Positions 34,974 through 44,159 of a stretch of DNA of 64,000 nucleotides are shown in pieces. The notes under the pieces are model-generated. The model worked only from the letters and a program-made list of their open reading frames with translations. It searched no databases and was not told the DNA's origin. Position numbers and translations under genes: made by a program. The first letter of the stretch is position 1. Every line of letters starts with the position of its first letter. Source of the stretch: Microbulbifer variabilis ATCC 700307 (GTDB taxonomy: Bacteria; Pseudomonadota; Gammaproteobacteria; Pseudomonadales; Cellvibrionaceae); NCBI RefSeq assembly GCF_000380565.1, contig NZ_AQYJ01000022.1, forward strand, positions 1 through 64,000. The letters are read 5' to 3'.

Positions 34974-37900
34974 AGTTGTTGGAAGGCGCGATTGAGAGAA
35001 ATCGCAGTACGCTTTGCTTGATGCTGCTGATTGTCCTGGTGGGGCTGGTGGCACGCGGAGCAATGACGATCGAATCCAGCCCCGAAGTAAATCCACCCTT
35101 TGTTATGGTGCAGGTAACCCATGAGGGAATCTCGCCGGAGGATGGAGTTCGACTGTTAGTGCGCCCAATGGAGCAGGAAATCCGTGCAGTCGAGGGCGTT
35201 GTCGAAGTGATTGCCGTCGCGCGGGAATCGCTCGCCTATATAGTGGTGGAATTTGATTCCGCAATCGACGTCGATGATGCCGTGGACGATATCCGCAATG
35301 CTGTTGAGAGAGCCAGGGCCGAATTACCCAGGGATGCGGAGGAGCCGACAGTTGAAGAGGCTTCAGCACAGCCATTCCCCACAATAGTAGTTACTCTTTC
35401 TGGAGAAAAGGTCAGTGAGCGGGTTTTACTCGACAGTGCACAACGGCTAAAACGCAAAATTGAAAATCTCAGTGATGTGCTGAGTGCAGACCTGCATGGA
35501 AACCGTGAAGAAGTTGTTGAAGCAATTATCGACCCGGTGCGCCTGGAGCATTACCAGGTAACCAGTAACCAGCTGATTAATGCGGTACTGGGTAATAATC
35601 TGCTGATTCCCGCCGGCGAACTGGATACCAAGCGCGGTCGTTTTTCAGTAAAAGTTCCAGGTTTGATAGAAACTGCCCAGGATGTTTATGAGATCCCCTT
35701 AAAAAACTCCCCCGATGGAGTCATTACCCTGGGAGACGTTACCGATATCCGCCGTACCTTCAAAGATGCCGTTAGTTATACAAGCATTAATGGCCGCCCC
35801 GGTCTCGCAATTAATGTCGAGAAACGTAACGATGCCAGCTCCGTAAATGTGGCTGACAGTGTCAGACAGGTTGTACAGGAAGAGCTGGATATGCTGCCCA
35901 GGGGGGTGGAAGTGGAATTTGTCTTCGACCAGTCCAACTTCGCGCGGGATATGGTCAGTGAAATGCAGGGCAATATTCTCACAGCCATGCTGCTGGTGAT
36001 GATTATTGTGGTCGCCGCACTTGGTTTCCGCTCGGGTATCCTCGTGGGTCTGGGCGTACCTTTTTCATTGCTATTTGGTTCCATTGTTACCTGGTATTTG
36101 GGTTACTCCTTCAACTTTATGGTGATGTTCGGCATGTTGCTGGCGCTCGGGATGTTGATTGATGGTTCCATTGTGATCACCGAGTTTGCCGATCGCAAAA
36201 TGGCTGAGGGGTTGAGCGCACGCAATGCCTATATCGCCTCAGTCAGCCGCATGTTTTGGCCGGTGGTCGCCTCTACCGCGACAACGCTCGCCGCTTTTTT
36301 GCCGATCATGCTTTGGCCTGGAGTTGTCGGGGAGTTTATGCGTTATTTGCCGGTGACTGTATTTGCAGTTCTGGCGGGTTCGCTGTTGTACGCGCTCTTT
36401 TTTGCCCCGGTGCTGGGCTCCCTGTTTGGCAAGAGTAATCTGACTGCATCCACTCGAAATCACCTCAAGCAACTGGAAGAGGGAGAGCCGACCCTGCTGC
36501 CGGGCATTACCGGATATTACACACGCCTGCTGGCGTTTGTACTGCGTCGCCCCGCCGCAGCATTTGCAACCACGATAGTGATACTTGTGGCGATCTTTAT
36601 GGCCTTTGGCCGTTACGGTGCTGGGGTGGAGTTTTTTACGGAAACTGAAGAGCAATATGGCAATGTAGAAATTCGGGCTCAGGGCAACTTGTCTATGGCG
36701 GAAAAGAAAGTACTTGTAGCCCATGTAGAAAAGGCTGTGTTAGGCGTACCGGAAGTTCGCGTTGCTCACAGTACTATTGGCTCTGGAGGAATATCCGGTA
36801 ATTCCGATAGGGCACCGGATCAAATAGCCAATATGCTGGTAGAGCTGTTACCGGCAGAAGAGCGGGCAAGGCGCAGCCGGGAAGTATTTGAAGATATTCG
36901 TGCACGCACTGCCAACTTTGCCGGAATTAAGGTGACGGCCAATGTTATGGAGGGAGGGCCGCCGGTTGGTAAGGATATTGTCTTGGAGTTACGAGGGCAG
37001 GATTATGAAAAACTCCTGGCGGAGACTTGGCGATTGCACCGGGCGATGGAGGATGAATTCACAGGTCTGCGGGATGTTGTGAATACAGCCCCACTTCCCG
37101 GTATTCAGTGGGAGGTGCAAGTGGACCGAGCCAAAGCTGCCCTGTATGGAGCGGATCTCACTGAAGTAGGGCGCGCAGTACAATTGGTGACAAATGGTGT
37201 GCGCGTGGCCGAATACCGTCCCGATGACACTGATGAAGAGGTGGATATTCGTATTCGCTACCCAAGGAGCGCCCGTGGAATTACCGCATTGGAGCAGCTG
37301 AAGGTAAATACGGCCCGAGGTACAGTGCCGATCAGTAGCTTTGTACACACAGAGGCCATGCCCAAGGTTGATAAAATAGAGAGGATTGATGGAATAACCC
37401 GTATGCAGATTAAGGCGGACGCCCAGGAGGGAGTATTACCGGATGATAAGGTAAAAGAAATCCGGGCCTGGCTGGAAAAAAATCCGGTGGATCCGAGTAT
37501 TGAATTACTGTTTCGTGGTGCAGATGAAGAGCAGAGTGAGTCTTTCCAGTTTTTAGGCGTTGCTTTCCTACTTTCACTATTCCTCATGTTTATCTTATTG
37601 GTGACCCAGTTCAACAGCTTTTATCAGTCATTGCTGATTCTATCCTCGGTAATTATGTCTACCATTGGCGTCATGCTCGGCCTGCTGGTAACCCAAAGTA
37701 CTTTTAGCGTCATTATGACTGGAGTTGGCATCGTTGCTCTGGCGGGAATTGTGGTCAACAACAATATCGTACTTATTGATACTTACAATTTTGTGCGTAA
37801 GAGTGAACCGGGACTCACACCAGCCCAGGCTGCGCTAAAGGCCTCTACCCAGAGGCTGCGCCCGGTGTTTCTTACTACGGCCACAACTATTCTTGGGTTA

Positions 37901-38122
37901 TTACCACTGGCTTTGGGGGTGAGTGTGGATATGGTTGGCAGGAATGTGGTGGTTGATGGAGTGATAGCCTCCTTCTGGGTCAAACTTGCCAGTGCTATTG
38001 TGTATGGTCTTTCTTTTTCCACATTACTAACGCTTCTGGTCACTCCGGTGATGCTGGTGCTACCGGGACATCTACGTGGAAAGCGATTTGGGACCGGGTT
38101 GGGCAAAATTCGCTGGAGTTAG
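34970..38122 (+). CDS. RND-family efflux pump, inner-membrane transporter
   Basis: 1050 aa, the standard size for AcrB/HAE-type pumps. Twelve transmembrane segments with two large periplasmic loops. The proton-relay TM4 carries ALGMLIDGSIVITEFADRK (about residue 398): the first Asp is kept but the second of the classic DD pair is Gly, as seen in many non-enteric members. TM10-11 contain GIVALAGIVVNNNIVLIDT and the RPVFLTTATTILGLLPLA block. Porter-domain loops begin GAMTIESSPEVNPPFVMVQV. Substrate unknown. Follows its adaptor with an ATGA overlap and ends at a strong terminator. Confidence 0.95.
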   Translation: MKLLEGAIERNRSTLCLMLLIVLVGLVARGAMTIESSPEVNPPFVMVQVTHEGISPEDGVRLLVRPMEQEIRAVEGVVEVIAVARESLAYIVVEFDSAIDVDDAVDDIRNAVERARAELPRDAEEPTVEEASAQPFPTIVVTLSGEKVSERVLLDSAQRLKRKIENLSDVLSADLHGNREEVVEAIIDPVRLEHYQVTSNQLINAVLGNNLLIPAGELDTKRGRFSVKVPGLIETAQDVYEIPLKNSPDGVITLGDVTDIRRTFKDAVSYTSINGRPGLAINVEKRNDASSVNVADSVRQVVQEELDMLPRGVEVEFVFDQSNFARDMVSEMQGNILTAMLLVMIIVVAALGFRSGILVGLGVPFSLLFGSIVTWYLGYSFNFMVMFGMLLALGMLIDGSIVITEFADRKMAEGLSARNAYIASVSRMFWPVVASTATTLAAFLPIMLWPGVVGEFMRYLPVTVFAVLAGSLLYALFFAPVLGSLFGKSNLTASTRNHLKQLEEGEPTLLPGITGYYTRLLAFVLRRPAAAFATTIVILVAIFMAFGRYGAGVEFFTETEEQYGNVEIRAQGNLSMAEKKVLVAHVEKAVLGVPEVRVAHSTIGSGGISGNSDRAPDQIANMLVELLPAEERARRSREVFEDIRARTANFAGIKVTANVMEGGPPVGKDIVLELRGQDYEKLLAETWRLHRAMEDEFTGLRDVVNTAPLPGIQWEVQVDRAKAALYGADLTEVGRAVQLVTNGVRVAEYRPDDTDEEVDIRIRYPRSARGITALEQLKVNTARGTVPISSFVHTEAMPKVDKIERIDGITRMQIKADAQEGVLPDDKVKEIRAWLEKNPVDPSIELLFRGADEEQSESFQFLGVAFLLSLFLMFILLVTQFNSFYQSLLILSSVIMSTIGVMLGLLVTQSTFSVIMTGVGIVALAGIVVNNNIVLIDTYNFVRKSEPGLTPAQAALKASTQRLRPVFLTTATTILGLLPLALGVSVDMVGRNVVVDGVIASFWVKLASAIVYGLSFSTLLTLLVTPVMLVLPGHLRGKRFGTGLGKIRWS

Positions 38123-38150
38123 CTTTATATAGTCTTATGATCACTAATTG

Positions 38151-38175
38151 CGGGGGCCATGGCCCCCGTTTTCTT
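38151..38175 (+). terminator. Terminator of the RND operon
   Basis: Palindrome CGGGGGCCATGGCCCCCG followed by TTTTCTT, 28 bp past the pump stop. Confidence 0.85.
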
Positions 38176-38189
38176 TGTAGGAAATAAAA

Positions 38190-39116
38190 ATGCTAAAAAC
38201 CTGGCCCGAAAGTATTGTGGAGCGCAGCCGCTATCTTGTCGGGACAAACTTGCGCTCCAGTATCGTGGACTTTATTTCGCAGCATCAGTTGCCAGCGGAG
38301 TTTCACTCAGAGGTACTTCAATATTATTTGCCGCTGGCATTGTGGTTGCAGGAGTGTCATGCACCAGGAAAAACGCTGGTAGTGGGTATTAGCGGTGGCC
38401 AGGGCACTGGTAAGTCCACACTGACAGACTTTATTCGTTGCGTTTTGTCAGAGTTTGGACTCGATTGTTGTGCACTCTCCCTGGATGATATTTACCTGAC
38501 CCGCGCAGAGCGACGACAACTTGCACAGGATGTTCACCCCCTTTTGCAAACTAGGGGAGTACCGGGCACTCATGACGTTCAAATGGGGATTGATATCCTT
38601 GAGGCTCTGTGTCATGCCAGCAGTCAAACGACTATAGCTCTCCCCCGTTTTGACAAAACTGTTGATGAGAGGGCGCCTCATGATCGGTGGCCGATACACA
38701 ATGGGAAGGTGGATATAGTTCTGTTTGAGGGCTGGTGCCTTGGAGCTCGGCCAATGGTTAGAGCAAATTACCCATTAAACCTTCTGGAAAAGACAGAGGA
38801 TCAAGCTGGTATCTGGAGGAATTACGTCAACCAACAGCTCAAAGATCATTACCAACAGCTTTTCGATAAAGTAGAAGTTATGGTATTGCTAAAGGCGCCA
38901 GATATGAGTTCTATTCTTGAGTGGCGAAAACTGCAGGAGCAAAAGCTACGTAAGCGGACTGGTATGGGGATGCGAGAAGAAGAGTTGGAGCGATTTGTTC
39001 AGCATTATGAAAGAGTAACTCGAAACATCCTGATGGATATGCCTAACTGGGCGAACTGTGTTTTGCAATTAGGTAGGGACCATCGAATTAAGAAAGTCAG
39101 ACTCAGGCCAGAATGA
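38190..39116 (+). CDS. P-loop kinase, D-glycerate 3-kinase-like
   Basis: 308 aa. The Walker A is GISGGQGTGKSTLTDFIR near residue 72, preceded by a helical N-terminal extension. SLDDIYLTRAERRQLAQDVH and RGVPGTHDVQMGIDIL are blocks typical of the glycerate kinase/YggC branch of the phosphoribulokinase-uridine kinase superfamily, as are FEGWCLGARP and the late MDMPNWANCVLQLG-type end. Most likely phosphorylates D-glycerate to 3-phosphoglycerate, but the acceptor cannot be proven from sequence. Separate transcript, starting just past the RND terminator; TAGGAAAT precedes the ATG. Confidence 0.82.
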   Translation: MLKTWPESIVERSRYLVGTNLRSSIVDFISQHQLPAEFHSEVLQYYLPLALWLQECHAPGKTLVVGISGGQGTGKSTLTDFIRCVLSEFGLDCCALSLDDIYLTRAERRQLAQDVHPLLQTRGVPGTHDVQMGIDILEALCHASSQTTIALPRFDKTVDERAPHDRWPIHNGKVDIVLFEGWCLGARPMVRANYPLNLLEKTEDQAGIWRNYVNQQLKDHYQQLFDKVEVMVLLKAPDMSSILEWRKLQEQKLRKRTGMGMREEELERFVQHYERVTRNILMDMPNWANCVLQLGRDHRIKKVRLRPE

Positions 39117-39161
39117 GAGAATTACGCGGCTTGGAATAGGAGGAGTGGCAAACGAAAAGCT

Positions 39162-39184
39162 GAACCCCGGGCCAGCCGGGGTTC
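39162..39184 (-). terminator. Terminator of the AT-hook protein gene
   Basis: Stem GAACCCCGG / CCGGGGTTC (9 bp) with a 5-nt loop, 36 bp past the stop; on the minus strand AGCTTTTCGTTTG follows. It may also halt the kinase transcript arriving from the other side. Confidence 0.75.
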
Positions 39185-39220
39185 GTACAGCGGGAGTTCA
39201 AGTTCCCGTTGCTAGGGCAC

Positions 39221-40144
39221 TTACTTGGCCTTGGGCGGGCGGCCACGACCGCGCTTTACAGGAGCAGTTTTAGTTGCAGCTGGGGCTGCGGCGTCTGCTT
39301 TTTTGGGGCGCCCTGGCTTTTTCTTTGCTTCTTCGCTTTTAGCTGGGCGTCCAGGCTTCTTTTGTGCAGTTTCTGCCTTTGGTGGACGGCCGCGGCCGCG
39401 CTTCACTGGAGCAGCTTCAGTTGCAGCTGGGGCTGCAGTGTCTGCTTTTTTGGGGCGCCCTGGCTTTTTCTTTGCCGCTTCACTTTTGGCGGGACGACCG
39501 GGCTTTTTCTTGGTTTCTTCAGTTTTCTTGGGGCGACCGGGCTTCTTCTTAGTCTCTTCAGCGGCTGCTGCTTTTGGCGGACGGCCAGGCTTCTTCTTGG
39601 CTTCTTCAGTTTTAGCCGGGCGTCCAGGCTTTTTCTTTACAGCAGTTGCCTTCTTTTTCTCTGCAGCGGCGGCCTTTTTGGCAGCAGCAGCAGCTTTTTT
39701 GGCTTCAGCAGCGGCTTTCTTCTTGTCAGCAGTAGCCAGCTTTTTGGCAATAGCAGTTTCTTCTTTAGCGACAACTTTAGCTACCTTAGCGGCAAGTTTG
39801 TTGGCAGCTTTGATCGCAGCCAGTTCTTCTTTGGCTTCAGCCGCGGCATTCTTGAGTTCAGTTGCTGCGGTTTTGGCAGCTGCTGCGGCATCGCGGGCTT
39901 TCTGCAGTTGCTTTTGCTGTGCAGGAGTCTTCTTCTTGGCGCGAACAGTGGCCAGTTTTTCCTGGGTGGTTTTAGCTTTTTCTGCAGCTTTCTTGGCGTT
40001 GATGGCCAATTTTTCTGCTTTAGTGGAAAGGTCTTTCTCTTGTTTGACTCGAGCGCTTTCCAGTTTTGCGGTCAAAGAGCGAAGCTCTGCTTCTAGTTGA
40101 GCGATATCGCTAGTAGCGACCTTAGGGGCTTTCTTTGTAGCCAT
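39221..40144 (-). CDS. Histone-H1-like AT-hook repeat protein (AlgP-like)
   Basis: 307 aa, extremely Lys/Ala/Pro-rich. Residues 15-60 form a charged coiled-coil-like region, 60-165 are Ala/Lys-rich helix, and the C-terminal half carries nine GRP cores of AT-hook type: seven KKPGRPxK and two RGRGRPPK. Such hooks bind the minor groove of AT-rich DNA. The last two blocks, each about 49 residues with KKPGRPAKSE, KKPGRPKKAD and RGRGRPPKA, are a recent tandem duplication. The layout is analogous to Pseudomonas AlgP. Likely a nucleoid-associated or regulatory protein. A long antisense ORF is a composition artefact. Confidence 0.9.
   Translation of the reverse strand: MATKKAPKVATSDIAQLEAELRSLTAKLESARVKQEKDLSTKAEKLAINAKKAAEKAKTTQEKLATVRAKKKTPAQQKQLQKARDAAAAAKTAATELKNAAAEAKEELAAIKAANKLAAKVAKVVAKEETAIAKKLATADKKKAAAEAKKAAAAAKKAAAAEKKKATAVKKKPGRPAKTEEAKKKPGRPPKAAAAEETKKKPGRPKKTEETKKKPGRPAKSEAAKKKPGRPKKADTAAPAATEAAPVKRGRGRPPKAETAQKKPGRPAKSEEAKKKPGRPKKADAAAPAATKTAPVKRGRGRPPKAK
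39240..39533. repeat. 147-bp tandem duplication inside the AT-hook gene
   Basis: The same sequence pattern recurs with an offset of 147 bp (for example the CGGCC-CG-CCGCGCTT block at 39240 and at 39387), that is 49 codons. High identity suggests recent duplication or slippage; copy number may vary between strains. Confidence 0.75.
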
Positions 40145-41459
40145 TAAATTATCCCTGCAAAAGATTTGTTTTAGTAAATTGGAGGCATTCCTATCAATTA
40201 TTCTCAGCCATCTTTGCGTTGCATTGCGTCACTAAAGACGTTTGTTTTCGGCAGAAAACAATTGATAGTGAGTCCCTCCAAGTAAGCGGCGCTAATTGCA
40301 GCTTATTTGTATACCTAAATGCAAGTGTTTTATAGGGTTTTTTGCAATTTAAGTTAAAAAAAATGGTTTTTTTTAACTTATTTCCATTTTGTGGACCTGT
40401 CAAAGAGGATTTCGAAGGGCGTTTTGTGTTTCTTGATAAGTTATGGACACGTTTTGTTTATCGTAGTGCACGTTTATCAAATGTGTTTAAAACGTGAATA
40501 GTTGAGTAATTTCGTATGGATTAATGGTCCTACATTTTTTGTGGCCAACTCTCTTTGTTGGCAAGCTTCTCACTACGGTTAAGATGAGTTAAGTAAGCAA
40601 TTTAACTTTCTTGTCTACTCATCATGCTAACAAAACCTAACTGATGGCTGTCCATGCCACTTTGTATCTCCGGAAATTTCGCTGTGCAAAGGCATCTATT
40701 ATCGGGGTGTATAAGTGTGGTGAAGCAAATCATGTAGTTTGAGTGGTTCTTGAGTGTAACTAGTGCGGTGTAAATTAAGTATTTGCAGTGGAAGTGAGTG
40801 GCAGACGATATAGCCTTCTTATTTATACGGTTTTATGAGAGCAGTTCTTTGGGAGCAGATTATTAGATGATGCTTTTTGTAACCCATGGTTCTACGGCAA
40901 CATGGCCGATCTCCGACACCAATGTATAGATTAGTTTTGATGCTCCAGGTTAAGGGGTGCCAACTGATTGAGGGGTTTACACAATGTTTGTGACAGGATT
41001 ACCAAATAAAAAGCAGGTCAGTTCTTTCAGCCAAAGGAGGGGAAGTTCTAGAGGGGTAGATTAACTAGTTGTTTGTTGATTCATACACTCTGTATTGTCC
41101 CTACTTCAGACCGAATCAATTCATTTTGTTATATAGTGACACAAGAACGTATTTCTCTCATTTGTGAATCCCAGTTGATGTTTCGAAGCTTGAAGTAGTC
41201 TCACTAGGCAGCATTCGGCCCACGAATTATCACTTTTGTTCATTTTCTATTGAAAGTTGTAAGGGCTTAGTTTGTTAATAGTGTTCATGGGCAGATGTCA
41301 GGCTGGGTTGGCGGCAACAAAGTTATTGCGATTGATATTTGCAATTGGGTGGGAGGAGGTTGGACTTTAGTGGATTCTTTTATGGGGCTCCGGTGAAAGG
41401 AAAAGACCAGGCTGTTTCTTTCACCGAACAACTAGCTATCTTCATTAGTAATGATTAGA
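40145..41459. other. 1.3-kb gene-free AT-rich region
   Basis: No ORF with coding character on either strand. The part near the AT-hook gene holds a perfect A/T hairpin (40351-40379). The remainder has no repeats or RNA gene I recognise. Composition is AT-rich and could reflect decayed or acquired DNA. Confidence 0.5.
40351..40379. repeat. Perfect 13-bp inverted repeat
   Basis: AAGTTAAAAAAAA and TTTTTTTTAACTT around TGG, about 207 bp upstream of the AT-hook gene start. It could form a cruciform or hairpin, and its A- and T-tracts are ideal minor-groove AT-hook targets. Confidence 0.7.
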
Positions 41460-41870
41460 TCATAGTGGCCCGTATGGCAGATAGCGGTTATCAGAGTGTT
41501 GGCGAATCCACAGCAGCTGTTCTCGTGATAGCGCGGCTTTACGTTGTCGAAGAACCTTTGCTAAAGGTATTACGGCTGACTCCGCTCCCGCATCCCAGCC
41601 GGCCAATTGCATTTCTGCGAGTGTGAAAAAACGTATCAGTTGCCATAGCTGATCGTTATTCCAATGCTGGCTTTGCTCCAGCCACTGTTGAGCTGGAAGT
41701 CGGATAAGTTGTGAGGCTTGTTGGTCCTCCTCATTTATGGTTTCTGCTAGAGGGCTATCTATCACTGTGGCCGCAATAAATCTCTGCAGTTGATCCCGGT
41801 TGAATTCCCAATGGCTTTCTTCTTGCTGGCCATTCACCTGTGGCTCCCAGGCACCGACACTCATACTCAC
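41460..41870 (-). CDS. Conserved-looking protein, unknown function
   Basis: 136 aa, acidic and Gln/Trp-rich, with no signal peptide or membrane helix. The C-terminus has QLWQLIRFFTLAEMQLAGW, then SAVIPLAKVLRQR and NRYLPYGPL, which look like motifs of a gammaproteobacterial conserved hypothetical family. Single gene, divergent from mgsA. I cannot name a function. Confidence 0.75.
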   Translation of the reverse strand: MSMSVGAWEPQVNGQQEESHWEFNRDQLQRFIAATVIDSPLAETINEEDQQASQLIRLPAQQWLEQSQHWNNDQLWQLIRFFTLAEMQLAGWDAGAESAVIPLAKVLRQRKAALSREQLLWIRQHSDNRYLPYGPL

Positions 41871-42035
41871 TCCTTTATATAGATAGGATTTTTTTCCTAT
41901 TATAACGGGCTGGAAATATTCCTGCGGGAGAGAATTTTCTTAATTGGATTGGCAAAGGGTTTTCAAGGGGAGGATGCCAGAGCTAAAAGCCAGAATTAAG
42001 ATAATATAGAAGAAAATCACCCTGCCGAGGTTCCA

Positions 42036-42488
42036 ATGGAATTTATCTCTAAAGCCCTGCCTGCTACCAAACGCGTCGCTCTAGTGGCACATGATAACCG
42101 CAAGGGAACAATGATCGACTGGTGTTTGCGCCACCGCGCGCTTCTGGAAAAGCACAACCTCCTGGCTACTGGAACTACCGGTGGCAAGATTGAGGAGGCC
42201 ACGGGCCTGAGGGTGGAAAGGTTGCTAAGTGGCCCCCTTGGTGGGGATCAGCAATTGGGGGCCAGAATCAGTGAGGGAGAGGTCGACCTATTGGTTTTCT
42301 TTTGGGACCCTTTTGAGCCGATGCCACATGACCCGGATGTTAAAGCGCTATTGCGTATCGCGGCAGCCTGGAATATCCCTGTGGCTTGTAATTCGAGCAG
42401 TGCTGATATGATTGTGCAGTCGGCCTTGATGGATCAGGCTTTCAATCGTGAAGTACCGGATTATCAGAACTATTTAGAACAGCGCTAG
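42036..42488 (+). CDS. mgsA: Methylglyoxal synthase
   Basis: 150 aa. Converts dihydroxyacetone phosphate to methylglyoxal, a phosphate-releasing bypass of lower glycolysis. Motifs: LVAHDNRKGTMIDW near residue 15, ATGTTGGKIEE near 46, SGPLGGDQQLGARI with the catalytic Asp region, and FFWDPFEPMPHDPDVKALLR. Length fits the family (about 150 aa). GAGG 6 nt before the ATG. Short inverted repeat with T-run just after the stop may terminate it. Confidence 0.96.
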   Translation: MEFISKALPATKRVALVAHDNRKGTMIDWCLRHRALLEKHNLLATGTTGGKIEEATGLRVERLLSGPLGGDQQLGARISEGEVDLLVFFWDPFEPMPHDPDVKALLRIAAAWNIPVACNSSSADMIVQSALMDQAFNREVPDYQNYLEQR

Positions 42489-42674
42489 TCGGATTTTTTC
42501 GCTCAAAAAATGATCTGCGGGGCTGGGATTATTTTGTAAGCTATTGATTTTTATGGACTATTTGTCTGAGTTATAGGTTGTGCTTGCAATGCTTGCCGAT
42601 TCGCGGCAATCTTGCCCACCAGATTAGACCGGTTAATCCGGCACCTTTGGTATTTGATAATTGCACGGTGTTTT

Positions 42675-43097
42675 ATGAGTAGACGACGCGGAAAGGCCGT
42701 AGAAGAAGAAAAGGCGGATATCGACCTGACGCCCATGCTGGACGTTGTGTTTATCATGCTGATCTTCTTTATTGTGACGGCGTCCTTTGTGAAAGAGAAA
42801 GCGTTGGACGTAAATGTGCCTGATCCGAATCAGACCAACCAGAACCCACCTGATGAAAGTAATCAGAATATTCTACTGGTTGTGAATGCCAATGATGAGA
42901 TCACTCTGGCGGGTAGCAGAATTGATAGCCGTGCGGTTCGTGCCCGTATCGCCCAGCTGTACGCTGAGAATCCCCAGGCAATCGTGATTGTACGTGCGCA
43001 CAACAAGTCCAGTGCCGATACTTATGTACAGATTGCTGATGCGGCTAAGGAAGTAAGCCCGGTTATCCAGGTGTCACTGGTACCCTTCGAGAAGTAA
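42675..43097 (+). CDS. ExbD/TolR family biopolymer transport protein
   Basis: About 140 aa. One N-terminal transmembrane helix carries the proton-relay Asp: DIDLTPMLDVVFIMLIFFIV (near residues 17-36), followed by a periplasmic domain ending VSPVIQVSLVPFEK. It is an orphan: no ExbB, TolQ or TonB partner is next to it, so it must work with a channel encoded elsewhere. I start at the ATG 42675 (MSRRRGK); the longer frame adds 21 residues of unlikely sequence. Ribosome site is weak. A strong terminator follows. Confidence 0.9.
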   Translation: MSRRRGKAVEEEKADIDLTPMLDVVFIMLIFFIVTASFVKEKALDVNVPDPNQTNQNPPDESNQNILLVVNANDEITLAGSRIDSRAVRARIAQLYAENPQAIVIVRAHNKSSADTYVQIADAAKEVSPVIQVSLVPFEK

Positions 43098-43130
43098 GCT
43101 CACTCAACTATTTAGTTGAGGGTTAGAGTT

Positions 43131-43159
43131 AAAAAGCCAGCATTGTGCTGGCTTTTTTT
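43131..43159. terminator. Strong rho-independent terminator after exbD
   Basis: Perfect 12-bp stem AAAAAGCCAGCA / TGCTGGCTTTTT with loop TTG and extra T residues. Its A-run makes it work for the convergent kynA transcript too. Confidence 0.88.
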
Positions 43160-43247
43160 ATGCCTGCGCAGTTTTACGGGCAGGAAGAGCTACTTGACTA
43201 TTCACCGACTTATAGTCATAGCTACTTTCTTAGGTCCCGAGTTGTAT

Positions 43248-44030
43248 CTAGAATTCTGAGCGGATAGCCCACAGATCAGGAAAAACGGCCTTGAACAGGG
43301 TAGTTTGCAAGTAGCCCACACCACTAGAGCCGCCGGTGCCAATCTTACTGCCAATGGTACGCTCCACCATCTTCACGTGCCGATACCGCCATTGTTGTAG
43401 TGAGGTATCAATATCCACCAAAGCCTCGCAAATCTCGCTAATCAGGGGATCATTGCGATAGATATCAATTAGAATTTGCTGTACCGCAGGGGATGGTTCG
43501 GCAACCAGGTTAAAATCACGCTCCAATAGACTATTGGGTATATGGTGGCCCTCCTTAGCCAGGAAATTTAGAAAAGCGTCCCACAGTGTTGGGGATTTCA
43601 GTCGCTTTTGCAGGCGAGCATAGTGTTCAGAACCCGGTAAATAGTTATCGAGCTTTCTTGGATCCTTGGCTCCATATAAGAATTCCAGCTCGCGGAATTG
43701 AAAAGATTGAAAACCACTGGCGGTTGAAAGACGATCACGGAAAGAGAGGAACTCCAGAGGGGTGAGGGTTTCGAGGATATCTACCTGCTGGATTAGGGTA
43801 CGATAAATGGCATCCACTCTTTTCAGCGTATGCAGAGCGCGGTTGCGTTCGCCAGCATTGAAAAGGCTCACGAGGAAGTCCAGCTCGTGCAGCATTTGCT
43901 TAAACCACAATTCATAACTCTGATGAATCACAATAAATAAAAGCTCATCGTGCTCTGGGCCATCAGAAAGGGGCTTCTGGCATTGCAGAAGCTCGTCTAC
44001 TTTAAGGTATGAGCTGTAGGTGAGTGGCAT
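43248..44030 (-). CDS. kynA: Tryptophan 2,3-dioxygenase
   Basis: 260 aa heme dioxygenase, first step of tryptophan degradation (kynurenine pathway). FIVIHQSYELWFKQMLHELD near residue 33 is the signature; RYRHVKMVERTIGSKIGTGG near 215 contains the heme-ligand His; SSGVGYL follows. Length fits bacterial enzymes (260-290 aa). No other kynurenine gene is adjacent; transcribed alone, divergent from the M20 hydrolase. Confidence 0.96.
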   Translation of the reverse strand: MPLTYSSYLKVDELLQCQKPLSDGPEHDELLFIVIHQSYELWFKQMLHELDFLVSLFNAGERNRALHTLKRVDAIYRTLIQQVDILETLTPLEFLSFRDRLSTASGFQSFQFRELEFLYGAKDPRKLDNYLPGSEHYARLQKRLKSPTLWDAFLNFLAKEGHHIPNSLLERDFNLVAEPSPAVQQILIDIYRNDPLISEICEALVDIDTSLQQWRYRHVKMVERTIGSKIGTGGSSGVGYLQTTLFKAVFPDLWAIRSEF

Positions 44031-44159
44031 AGTGGGCAGCTTCCTGGTCGAGTTTTGATCAGCTACAGAATATTGCTCTCTTTAGCCAGTCAGGATCAAA
44101 ACAAAAATTTCAGCAAAGTGATTAGTATGTTGCTCAATATTAGGCCCGGAGTTCTTTGA

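Noticed and set aside
39240-39640. Regular repeats that might suggest a CRISPR array
   Set aside because: The repeats are in-frame AT-hook codons of a protein gene and have no spacer structure.
39225-40100. Two long plus-strand ORFs (about 290 aa, rich in Gly/Phe/Ser or Ala/Arg)
   Set aside because: They are antisense to the Lys/Ala-rich AT-hook gene and arise from its biased codons; no ribosome site and implausible composition.
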